From positions 496,001 through 560,000 of the forward strand of contig BQMF02000120.1 of the NCBI GenBank assembly GCA_027922465.2: 64,000 nt of DNA, read 5' to 3'. Below are positions 37,777-46,677 of the stretch, piece by piece (the stretch's first letter is position 1; every line of letters begins with the position of its first letter). The DNA is from Turritopsis dohrnii. Taxonomy: Eukaryota > Cnidaria > Hydrozoa > Anthoathecata > Oceaniidae. The position numbers were made by a program, and so were the translations under genes. The notes under the pieces were generated by a model, which made no database searches, had not been told where the DNA came from, and saw only the letters and a list, made by a program, of their open reading frames with translations.

Positions 37777-38103
37777 GTTGAAATTAACGCCCATCTGCAT
37801 GACACCACTAAACATACAGTTCATGGGACAGGATTCAAGATAGAATCTAGCATTGAGGATTGCAGTGTTATGATGTCAGCAGTAGGAATTCCTTATCAGA
37901 ACCACAACAAAGGGGTCTGGAACGAGCTACTGACTTTGGCAACTAAACGGCATAATTACGAAATGTTGATGCGTGTAGTCCTTGGTGAGCGAGGCAGCAG
38001 AATTCGATTACATTTGAGATCAGTCAATCAAAACATCAAATTAGTCGCTGATCTATCCTCTGACGACCAAAAGTTGCTCTGTGGAGATTTTGCCTTAATT
38101 TAA
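37777..38103 (+). CDS. Exon-like ORF of unknown family
   Basis: After acceptor ATCGCTTTAG (37767-37776) a plus frame is open for 108 codons to TAA: it starts VEINAHLHDTTKHTVHGTGF and contains NKGVWNELLTLATKRHNYEM, MRVVLGERGSRIRLHLRSVN and LSSDDQKLLCGDFALI. It has the composition of real protein. The first ATG is at 37867, so alone it could make about 78 residues; more likely it is the last exon of a gene or a displaced copy of one. I do not recognise the family and found no upstream exon; the kinesin gene ends 0.6 kb before. Confidence 0.4.
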   Translation, partial: VEINAHLHDTTKHTVHGTGFKIESSIEDCSVMMSAVGIPYQNHNKGVWNELLTLATKRHNYEMLMRVVLGERGSRIRLHLRSVNQNIKLVADLSSDDQKLLCGDFALI

Positions 38104-38244
38104 AATTCTTAAATATAGTTTGAAGTACACTGAGAATACAATGTCAATGTATTATACGTCACGAAAAGCTGTAAAAATGCAAGCCGATACTACTGCCAGC
38201 TGATCATTCATCCATGTTTGCGTTTGTACTTCTTCGAATATAAT

Positions 38245-38577
38245 GTTGGCACCGTAGTATAACTGTAATTTCCTCGGAATTCATACGAGAGTTCGGGGTT
38301 CAATTCTCCTTGGCAACGTTTTACCATGTGTGAGAGTGGTTGTACCACAGCAGCCGGGTCGACCCATGCCATGTGAGGGAAATTGGGTAGATGATACATC
38401 GGGTGTTGCAAGAGGTCATCAAGGAGAGCACAGGTCATTCATTGGGTTCGTGTCGCTCATGAGGAGAGTGTCCAACACTTCGTTGCCTCCAACCTAAGCC
38501 GTGGCCTCTTCTGGAAAACAGATGCAATAACAACTGTGAGTGTGGCTAGCCAAATAAAACAATACCTAATAATAATG
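38245..38577 (+). mobile_element. tRNA-Asp-derived SINE
   Basis: The head (38245-38317) follows the tRNA-Asp pattern: TAGTATAACTG as box A and GGGGTTCAATTC as box B, with GTTGGCA at the start able to pair in six of seven positions with TTGGCAAC at the end. The anticodon arm is degenerate. A non-tRNA body of about 250 bp follows, and the copy ends in a short CCTAATAATAAT tail. It is not a working tRNA gene, because the arms have mismatches. Confidence 0.62.
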
Positions 38578-39309
38578 ACCTGATTCAGTTGAGAATATGT
38601 AATTATTACCATAATTATTATGAATTATTACATTTGTCATATAATTATCATGCAATCATTAATCTGGGTTATCCGTTTTGTCGAGTTTCTGTGGTTGAAG
38701 AGATTTCACCACAATCAATCATAAGTACCGTGCATTCTAGTGCGACTGTTTTTCAATATGATTTGTAAGATAACTCAGTAAAACAGACGATTAAAAAGTG
38801 ACTGCAACTGTTAAGCAGGAACAAACAAAAGTTAAAACACTCGAGCGCTTGTGGATAAAATCTGCAAACAATGTACTCAGTGGAGCCACGCTTCAAAAAT
38901 AAGTTGAAAGAACGTTAAGTAAGACTATCGATAGTGCAAAAAATATAAGTTATATAATATTTTTCTTAAACAACGGGTAACTAAACCATTATTCCCAATA
39001 AAAAAAAATTCTTGCCGAACAACATTTCTGACCTTTGTTCTCATTATAATAAGAGGTCATATCGAATAGCAAAAGTATTCTTCACTCTTGAATATTATAT
39101 TTGTGCTTTACACATATAGTATATAGTAGCAATTTCATCCCCCAGGTCACTATCGACACAAGAAGTCATGGGGACCAAGTTGATTTTTATTAGTACTTCT
39201 CCTAATATAATAAAAGGAATATCAGTTTTAAAAATTTAACAACCTTGAACTCGGTTTCTCTAGCCTTGCCTGTATATCAAATAGGTAAGAGACACTGGAT
39301 TTGAAGTTT
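38578..39309. other. Spacer downstream of receptor-channel copy A
   Basis: AT-rich; must contain the 3' UTR of copy A (minus strand). No other gene or element is supported. Confidence 0.4.
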
Positions 39310-40677
39310 TCAATTCATTTGAATTTCCTCTATGACAGTTGTCTCCTTCGTTTCGCTTTTGGATTTTCGTTTTATATCCAGACACTTCTTTCCGCATTCA
39401 GCACAAAGTCCCAACGTTACGAGGAAAAATACAACAATAGTAGTATACTTTGCCAACCCATAATCAGAACCATCAAAAATATCTGTTAGAGATCGAACAT
39501 AATATGGTGTTATGGATGGCTTTCTGGTGTACTTTTCACTAAGATACAACTGATGTGGTTCATACAATGCCTTATTAAAGACCGAATCTTCGCAAGTTTC
39601 AAACGCATCTTGTTTTTCATCTTGAGCAGTTTGTTTACTTTTATGGATAACATCATCGATTTGAAACAGCAAAATGGTTTGATAACTTGAAAACCTTTTT
39701 GTTATTTTCAACGACTTCGTTTGTGGAAGAAGTTCTGGTTGACTTTCAAAGTAAAATGAAGCAGCAGTCAAATCAATGAGAGCAGCTTTTGCTTCATTGT
39801 TTAAAACACTTTCAAAGACTTCCTCATACGAACTGTAAGTGACACCATATCCCCCTAGAGAACTTGCTCTGGTTTCTTCGAAAGAGTTTCTCAAAGTCGC
39901 CAATTTTTCTCCTTGAACTGATAAATCATTTTGGGCTTCATTCATCACTGTAGCTGTTACCATGGAAGTCAACAATAAACTTAAAATTGTCCAACATACA
40001 CTGATAACACGTGACATAAAGTGTTTGGGCACAACATCTCCGTATCCTACTGTTGTCATAGTGATTATAGAAAGCCATATTGAAGTAGGTAAACTTCTAC
40101 TTAACGATAGATATGAACGTTTTTCAGCAATCGATTCAAAGAAATTGATAAAAAAAGCAACTAGAATTGCCAACAATATTGCAAGATAAATCACAGGAAA
40201 GCTACTTCGTATTCCTTTAAAAAGTTTGTTGATCAACAAAACGTCCGTGTTTCTTGCTATTAGAACAACACCATTGCTACGAACTAGAGTGCTACTTGAG
40301 AACTCTGATGTAGGATCTTTATAAATTCCAAATACAAAGATTAAATCATCTCGAGTTGCGTTGATATCTGATAACATCTGTTGTGGATTCTTCATGTATT
40401 TCCACATTTGTTCTATACTGTTTATTGGATGTATGTTGATTCTTATAGTTTTATAGAAAGGTAGACATGAGTTTCTGATGTATTGCAAGTGTTCTATAAC
40501 CATACCTTCATATGTTCCTGTTGTTGAATTCTCATATACATATGGAGGATTATTTTTCCAAGCCACCAAATGAACTGTCAGATTGTACACATCTCCATCC
40601 TCACCAATGGTTTCTTGTGATGAAATCGAAGGAAGTACACACCATATTGTCAGAAGAATTTGCTTGAAGTTAACCAT
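39310..40677 (-). CDS. Ionotropic glutamate receptor-like channel with K+ filter, copy A
   Basis: Single exon, 455 aa. It begins with a signal peptide (1-20). Then comes a ligand-binding S1 lobe (about 30-158; NNPPYVYENSTTGTYEGMVI resembles the PF....N..YEG..ID start of iGluR S1). A membrane helix spans 159-180. The pore helix and filter read SIWLSIITMTTVGYGD (199-214), a second helix about 222-246 ends LLLTSMVTATVMNE, an S2 lobe spans 250-405, and a last helix 410-426. The order S1-M1-pore-M3-S2-M4 is that of ionotropic glutamate receptors, but TVGYGD is the potassium-channel filter. Precedents are cyanobacterial GluR0 and rotifer AvGluR1. The arginine that binds amino-acid ligands in typical iGluRs is not obvious, so the ligand is unknown. 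No intron is seen, unlike the neighbouring host genes. The gene appears intact. Confidence 0.82.
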   Translation of the reverse strand: MVNFKQILLTIWCVLPSISSQETIGEDGDVYNLTVHLVAWKNNPPYVYENSTTGTYEGMVIEHLQYIRNSCLPFYKTIRINIHPINSIEQMWKYMKNPQQMLSDINATRDDLIFVFGIYKDPTSEFSSSTLVRSNGVVLIARNTDVLLINKLFKGIRSSFPVIYLAILLAILVAFFINFFESIAEKRSYLSLSRSLPTSIWLSIITMTTVGYGDVVPKHFMSRVISVCWTILSLLLTSMVTATVMNEAQNDLSVQGEKLATLRNSFEETRASSLGGYGVTYSSYEEVFESVLNNEAKAALIDLTAASFYFESQPELLPQTKSLKITKRFSSYQTILLFQIDDVIHKSKQTAQDEKQDAFETCEDSVFNKALYEPHQLYLSEKYTRKPSITPYYVRSLTDIFDGSDYGLAKYTTIVVFFLVTLGLCAECGKKCLDIKRKSKSETKETTVIEEIQMN

Positions 40678-40710
40678 TGCTGTTTCGGTTCTATAAGGGT
40701 AAAAATTTGG

Positions 40711-40719
40711 CCTTTTATA
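40711..40719 (-). promoter_or_regulatory. Possible TATA box of copy A
   Basis: TATAAAAGG on the minus strand, 34-42 bases before the ATG of copy A. If used it would give a very short leader. Placement is by motif only. Confidence 0.3.
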
Positions 40720-42705
40720 TTTCTTTTTATATTTCTCTTTACCTGGGTTAGCTGAATTTAAATCCCGAAATTGCAGGTGGAATGGAACTCTGTTTGATCC
40801 ACATTTTTCGCTATTTTTTATTTATTTATTTTTTAAAAATAATCATAAAATCTCTAAATAGACAGAAATAAAATTCATCTATGCGAAGGTTAAAATATGT
40901 TCGTAAAAATAAAATAAAATAAAATAAAATAGATTAAAAGAATTGATTATTTTGCACACTTGGGAGAATTGTAGCCGGGCAAAGAGAAAGATCGAAAATC
41001 AAAACATGCTGTGTGAAAACTGGGGAAAACTGAAGCCAATTTATAGATAATCTCGAGGGACTCGCATTGACTTTTGTCAACGAATCAAGAACGTGTGGCT
41101 TAAGATATCAAATGTTTACAGTCTTGCTTCATCGCAACCAAAGGAAAATCATCCACACAATCTGCGTTCACATTTTTCGCTATTTGGATGTTGAATTGAA
41201 TATTTTTTAAAGTAATCAATCGTATTATTAGAGCAATTTGTTGTTAAAATTATGGTAAAGTTTGTCCTCAGGTCTTTATTGATGTTATTTCACAAGATGT
41301 GTTTCATTATTAATAAGACCAGAGATATGTAAAAAATATATACATATTTAATGTGATAAATAATAAATGTTAACATATATAAAATAATATATTACATATC
41401 TCTGATAAGACCTTAGTGATTTTATATGATTTTATATTTTATATGAATATGAACTATTCAACTATCCAACTGTTGTTTTGTAATGGAAATTATTTTCCAG
41501 TAGTTCTTTTCTTTTCCTTGATTTGAATTGATCTGTATTGGTTGGTTTTGTGGTTTTGTGGTATTTTCGTATATTTGATATTTGAGGCATCACAATTGTT
41601 ACCTTGCATAGGTTGTGCTTAACGTGATTTAATGTCATTAAACAACATCGCAAAGTTATGCAGAGGTAACATCTCTGTAGAAAGCGATCTGTTAGTTCCG
41701 TGTCTTGTTAGCATGCTAGAAATAGGGCTAAGTCTAAAAGCAGCAACATTCACATCAATGACTTCTAATCACAAATTAAGGATCTTCAATTTTTTTAAAA
41801 AAATATTGTCTTCAGTGGATAAATTGGTGTCCCATTTCAGCTAGATATTAGTAGTGAGATGTAATCATCCGGTTTTTCATCCGGTCCAATACTCCTCTTG
41901 TTTTGCTTTTTATGTAAACATCCCCAAATAAAGCAAAGACTTCTCCTAGTTAATTATCCACACATTTGCAGAGAGTAATTTGTCAATATCGTGATTTGAT
42001 CTAAATTTTTTTTTGTCAACCGTTTAACCGCTTCCATAGCGTTATTCTTCTACAAAGTAAAACTTTTGCCGTAGTAATGACTATTTCTTATTATCTCTTC
42101 TCCTTTCTTATCTACCAAAAACAATTAGGTTCCTTATTTACAAGAAAAACCACAGAAAAACCTCAAATTCAAAGTCAGCACTACGAAATTTTGCAACCTG
42201 TAAATTTTCATAGGAATTGAACCATTTTCAAAAGTATCAGTCCATAGTGGTCCATAATTGACAAAAAGACCTTTCTTTTGACCAAACAATGAATAAATCG
42301 CCGATAAGAAATTTTAGCGTGTGCAAATCTTCATAAGAATTAAACTACTTTCAGAATTTGGTCAAAAAATACCTTCCCCAAAAATGCCTTTTTGGTTGTC
42401 AAATTCAATCAGCAATTTCAAATTGCATTGTTCGCAAAGCATTAGGTAGACGGTCTAATGTTCGTTTTGTCATAAAAATAATAAAAATTAGTTTGATAGG
42501 GATCCCTGGTTTGACAGACTCCAAAACTGTCACGAAAATTTTTAAACAATGAATAAATGGTACCAAATGTAGCTATATTTTATTGTCTGATATTTTCGCG
42601 GGAAGTAAATTTCTCGCACTTATTTTTTTGCGATCCCGAAGGTTACACTGAATTAAGGTCTCGATGTGATCGATAGAGTGTGAATGTCCTTCAGTGTTGC
42701 TATTA
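40720..42705. other. Spacer upstream of copy A
   Basis: Holds a short (AAAAT)n run at 40908-40932 and a fold-back sequence at 41320-41404 (separate entry). The stretch 42380-42440 resembles 58695-58755 (AATCAGCAATTTCA words), so it may be a worn dispersed repeat. No gene is supported. Confidence 0.4.
41320..41404. repeat. Fold-back sequence with CAGAGATATGTAA arms
   Basis: The left arm CAGAGATATGTAA at 41320 and its exact complement at 41392-41404 enclose an AT-rich spacer; the flanks AAGACC and GATAAGACC repeat directly. The same arm forms a perfect palindrome at 53841-53862. Confidence 0.6.
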
Positions 42706-42950
42706 CAGTGGAATCTGTCTAAAGCGGACATGGTCTAAAGCGGACATCTCTGTAAGACGGACACTTTCCTTTGGAGCGGAATGATTTCTGGTCAAATTCT
42801 CATAAGATATCCTCTATAAGGCGGACAGTTATAAAGCGGACACTTTGTAAAGTGGACACTTTTTTTCGCACCAAATGGCGTTTTCCCTATAAAAAAATCT
42901 GTTTAAAGCGGACACAAGACAAAAAAGTCAATTTTTGGTTTTTATTCCTT

Positions 42951-43355
42951 TCATTTTGTGCATTCTGTAACTTTTTTATTTACAATTTCTAAACTTTTTT
43001 CAATGTTTTTCTTTGCCCAATCAACAGCTTTATCAACACCAACAAGTTCGTATTTGACAGGGATCTCTAAGCCATAACCAGCACCTCTGTTCACGCGTTT
43101 TCCAGTTACTCGGCACTTTAATTCACAATTGGGGATCTTGGTAAAGCGGTTAAATATTTTGCTGAGATTTTTAGGGACATGTCCAACTGTACGTCCCTCA
43201 AAGGTGACGGCCATCGCAAACTTGTCGTGTACGTTGTCTTCTTCGTGGATGAAAGAAAAATCTTCGTCACAGTCAAAGTCAAAGTCAAAGTCAAAGTCAA
43301 AGTCAAAGTATGCTGCTATCAGTGATGAAAAAAATGGAGGATTTTCAAATATCAA
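42951..43355 (-). CDS. HIRAN-domain-like ORF inside the Tigger-like element
   Basis: A 134-codon frame. The first part includes an (FD)n run made by a six-base tandem repeat (GACTTT). From about residue 35 it reads FIHEEDNVHDKFAMAV, then GRTVGHVPKNLSKIFNRF, ELKCRVTGKRVNRG and GYGLEIPVKYELVG, the pattern of HIRAN domains (N.hD..AvaV....vGhvP..ls). HIRAN domains bind DNA 3' ends in HLTF-type remodelers and also occur as stand-alone proteins. No helicase domain follows. The true start is unclear because the N-terminal part is tandem repeat; expression is unproven. Confidence 0.55.
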   Translation of the reverse strand: MIFENPPFFSSLIAAYFDFDFDFDFDFDCDEDFSFIHEEDNVHDKFAMAVTFEGRTVGHVPKNLSKIFNRFTKIPNCELKCRVTGKRVNRGAGYGLEIPVKYELVGVDKAVDWAKKNIEKSLEIVNKKVTECTK

Positions 43356-43393
43356 ATAAAAAGCAATCTTCGATCCGAGATTACTTCAAGTAG
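43334..43393 (+). pseudogene. Possible transposase C-terminus with PIP-box motif
   Basis: A 19-codon frame ending KKQSSIRDYFK and stop. QSSIRDYF fits the PCNA-binding PIP box (Q-x-x-I-x-x-aromatic-aromatic), and pogo transposase is known to carry such a motif. It is therefore likely the 3' end of a lost transposase gene, tail to tail with the HIRAN-like ORF. It is a short motif, so chance is not excluded. Confidence 0.35.
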
Positions 43394-43693
43394 ATTATTA
43401 CATGATGTATAAATTTGATAGTTGATCTTTGTTTCAAAGTTGTTGTTCATTTTTTGATATCAGTTTTATCTCGTAAAAGATTACACAGTTGTTCTTTATT
43501 TAGTCTCTGTCTAATTTTCCTATCAAAATTCAATAAAACAAAGAAAAAACGTTATAAATCAAAATTAGTCATTTTTTCGGCAAAATCTTGATCTGAGAGT
43601 CATTTTTGGGTGCATTCTCTATAAAGCGGACACCTCTCTAAAGCGGACACTTTTTTGCGCACCAATGGTGTCCGCTTTAGACAGATTCCACTG

Positions 43694-44633
43694 TAGTGGC
43701 TTTTTAATTCGAAAGTTTTTTCGCTCACGTGAAGACAATACATTGCACGAACGTAACACTCCAGCCCTATTCAGTCATCGCCAGAGCGGCTAGAGGTAAA
43801 GGAAGGAAAATTTGTTTCTCTGTCTCAAACAGGGGAGGGGGGTCTCTTTCCAAAAGATGACGTCAACTCAGGGGGAGGGGGTCAAAAATCTTGAAAAAAT
43901 GGTTGACATCATTTGTGAACAATCCCTAAAGGGAATCAAAGAAAAATCTTCAGATTTTCGCGGAATTAAATTTTGCGGCTCAATGCTTCAAAAATGTTCG
44001 CGGAATTTGTTTCCGCGGTTTACGAAAAAGCAATTCGTGGAATTAAATTTCACAATATTGCGAAAAAAAACACGAAACTGCGAAATATTCTCCCCGTTAA
44101 ATTTCTTGACAATACAGCAATCTTGCCCTTATTGATACATTTGACCACCATAAATATAGATTGAAGAAACTTTTAAAAACGGACAAAGATGGGAGTGCAA
44201 GCGAATCATTATTAAATTATTTCCAATATTATTATATGACACAGTCATTGTTTTCTGAAAGAAACTCAAATGGAACCCGAAGCGTCGCCGTTAATGTTGC
44301 TAAATCAACACTAGAAAATCTCAAATGCGTATCGCAGCTAATAAATATATTTGTGTTAAAATCTTGTTAGTTTCAATATATACAATTTTAAGCGAGATTT
44401 TAAGTCATTATTTCAAGCTACTTCTCTTCAATAATACTTTAAACCATATTTCAGCAAAATGTAGTTCCATCTTTTACAATAACATCCGACAATAAGTAAA
44501 TAATAAGAACAATGACACGCCAGTGTAAGAGGCAGTTTGGATAAAGTTATTTTACAACATAGTATTATTTGCAGGACTTCCAATTCCACCATTTGTTTCA
44601 CAAATTACATTGCTTTTAATTGCTTTTTATTTT
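43694..44633. other. Spacer between the Tigger-like element and copy B
   Basis: The stretch 43950-44110 repeats GCGGAATTAAATTT words, like the ACCTTAAGG element family, and may be a worn relative. The 3' side (44540-44633) resembles the 3' flanks of receptor copies C and D (AGTATTATTTGCAGGACTTC versus ATACTATTTACAGGACTTTC), so the duplicated block extends beyond the coding region. Confidence 0.45.
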
Positions 44634-46046
44634 TTATTCTGAATTTGATTCCGATTTTTGAGACATTGTTTTAATTTTTTCTTCTTTGATGATATCATCA
44701 ATTATCGATAGAATTGATTGCAGTCGACTGAATCTCAGTTCTGCTTCCCAGCAATCAGTATTTTCTTTTTCCGTTTCTTCTTTTGAACTTTCTTTCCAAA
44801 AATAGTACCTTGCTATTTGACAGCATAACCCAAGCACTCCCAACAGAAACACAGTGACAGTTGTATATTTCACCAAGCCATGATCGGAATCATCAAAAAT
44901 GTCTGTTAGAGGTCGAACATAATATTGGTCTACCAGAGGGTTTTTGGTGTGCCGTTCATTCAGATATACCTGTTCTGGTGTGTGCAGGGTATATCGGAAA
45001 ATTAATTGTTCACAAGTTCTAAACGAGGTTGAATAGCCAGCATGAAGGGCAACATATCTTCTTTCTCTTATAGTATCATCAATTTGAAATAGTAGAAAAC
45101 GTTGATAACTTTTCACCTTTTTTACTATTTTCAACAACTTTGTTTGTGGAAGAAGTTCTGGATGACTTTCAAAGTAAAACGAGGCAACATTGATATCAAT
45201 GAGAGCAGCTTTAGCATCATTATTTAGAACCCCTTCAAATATTTCCTTATATGAATTGTAAATCACATTGTAAGCTCCAAGGGTACTTGTTCTGGTTTCT
45301 TCGAAAGAATTCCTCAAAGTTGCAAGTTTTTCTCCTTGAACTGATATTTCACTTTCTGTTTCATTCATCACTGTAGCTGTTACCATGGAGATTAAAAACA
45401 CACTGAATAAAGTCCAAAGTGCGCACACTACGTGTGTTAGTATATGTTTAGGTGAAACATCTCCATATCCTAATGTGATCAAGCCACAAATTTGAAAACC
45501 TCTTTTGAATGATATACAATGTTGGTGTTTGAAGGATTCAAAAATACTCACCAAAACAACCATCAAAAGTAACAACAACATTCCCAAATACATCACTGGG
45601 AAACTGTTACGTATTCCTTTAAAAAGTTTATTTATCAATAGAACATCTATGTTTTTGGCAATTAATACTATACCATTGCCACGAACTAGTGTGCTGCTTT
45701 CAAACTCTGAAGTAGGATCTCTATAAATCCCAAATACGAAGATTAAATCATCTCGAGTTGCGTTGATATCTGATAACATCTGTTGTGGATTCTTCATGTA
45801 TTTCAATATTTGTTCTATACTGTTTATTGGATGTATGTCGATTCTTACAGTTTTATAGAAAGGTAGACAAGAGTTTCTGATATATTGCAAGTGTTCTAAA
45901 ACCATACCTTCACTTGTTCCTGTTGTTGAATTCTCATATACATATGGAGGATTATTTATCCATGTCACCAAGTGAATTGTGAGGCTGTACTTTTCTTTGT
46001 CTTTGGAAATGACGTCACTTGATAATATAATGTGAAGTAAACACAA
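44634..46046 (-). CDS. Ionotropic glutamate receptor-like channel with K+ filter, copy B
   Basis: A single open frame of about 470 codons, largely colinear with copy A: S1 lobe with NNPPYVYENSTTGTSEG, helix 1, filter GLITLGYGD (TLGYGD at 191-196 counted from the TTG at 46046), helix 2 ending ISMVTATVMNE, S2 lobe, last helix, and a longer charged tail ending in SESNSE. The signal peptide continues upstream of 46046 (ISKTLAATFLCLLHIILSSD), but the codon that aligns with the ATG of copy C is AAC and an in-frame TAG lies one codon further upstream (46081-46083). Either the start was lost or an upstream exon supplies it (TTGTCTAG could be an acceptor). The pore helix is seven residues shorter than in copy A. 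Confidence 0.7.
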   Translation of the reverse strand: MCLLHIILSSDVISKDKEKYSLTIHLVTWINNPPYVYENSTTGTSEGMVLEHLQYIRNSCLPFYKTVRIDIHPINSIEQILKYMKNPQQMLSDINATRDDLIFVFGIYRDPTSEFESSTLVRGNGIVLIAKNIDVLLINKLFKGIRNSFPVMYLGMLLLLLMVVLVSIFESFKHQHCISFKRGFQICGLITLGYGDVSPKHILTHVVCALWTLFSVFLISMVTATVMNETESEISVQGEKLATLRNSFEETRTSTLGAYNVIYNSYKEIFEGVLNNDAKAALIDINVASFYFESHPELLPQTKLLKIVKKVKSYQRFLLFQIDDTIRERRYVALHAGYSTSFRTCEQLIFRYTLHTPEQVYLNERHTKNPLVDQYYVRPLTDIFDDSDHGLVKYTTVTVFLLGVLGLCCQIARYYFWKESSKEETEKENTDCWEAELRFSRLQSILSIIDDIIKEEKIKTMSQKSESNSE

Positions 46047-46288
46047 AAATGTTGCAGCTAATGTTTTGCTGATTTTGTTTTTCTAGACAATGTTTTCTGT
46101 CTCTTATTTTTGATTTGATTTTTGCAAAGAATTAGGAATATTTCATTTTTACTGGGAGAGCAAGTCCAAATTATTAAGAGTGGTGGATTTCATTTATTTG
46201 AATTGTTCTAATTCCTTTCTTTGTTTCTTTCTTTTGCTTGCAGTTTTGAATTTTCTTTTAAAACCTTACTCACGTATACGCAGATGCT

Positions 46289-46411
46289 TACTTCGTGATT
46301 GGTTCTTTAGGAAAACACTACTTCGTGATTGGTTCTTTAGGAAAACACTACTTCGTGATTGGTTCTTTAGTAAAAACACTACTTCGTGATTGGTTCTTTA
46401 GTAAAAAGTAC
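46289..46411 (-). repeat. Four tandem CCAAT-containing 30-bp repeats upstream of copy B
   Basis: The unit TACTTCGTGATTGGTTCTTT plus AGGAAAACAC occurs four times with a period of 30 or 31. On the strand of copy B each unit contains AACCAATCACGAAG, a CCAAT box. A single related copy (TATTTCGTGATTGGTTCC) lies at 56870 upstream of copy C. It could be promoter DNA; that role is inferred. Confidence 0.6.
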
Positions 46412-46677
46412 ACAAGGAATTGCATCGTAGGTTGAACACTGCAGGATGTGGCTCACAATTGCATCACTGCGTCAGGCAATATTGAGAAATTCTCAAAGTA
46501 CATGATGATTTTAAATAGGTTTTCATAAAACTTTCTTCCTGATGTGATATTTGAAATATGAATTTATACTTTACAATAAACATTTTTTGAACACTCTTGT
46601 GTAAATTTTTATAAAAATTGGAAGTGCATCAGAATTTGATTGAAATTTTTGTTTGAGCCTCGAATATTCTTAACATA

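Larger units (their letters stand above)
42706..43693. mobile_element. Tigger/pogo-like element carrying a HIRAN-type ORF
   Basis: Both ends are CAGTGGAATCTGTCTAAAGC followed by GGACA, identical over 25 bp, and both are flanked by TA (42704-42705, 43694-43695), as in pogo/Tigger insertions. The subterminal regions repeat AAGCGGACAC words. Length is 988 bp. A catalytic DDE domain is missing. A short plus ORF at the inner right side keeps what may be the transposase C-terminus, and a HIRAN-like ORF lies on the minus strand. Confidence 0.8.

Noticed and set aside
38245..38317. Functional tRNA gene
   Set aside because: The acceptor, T and anticodon stems have mismatches, and a SINE body and tail follow.
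46289..46411. Protein repeat RDWFFRKTLL encoded by 46180-46389
   Set aside because: It is the translation of the 30-bp CCAAT repeat and lies in the upstream flank of copy B.
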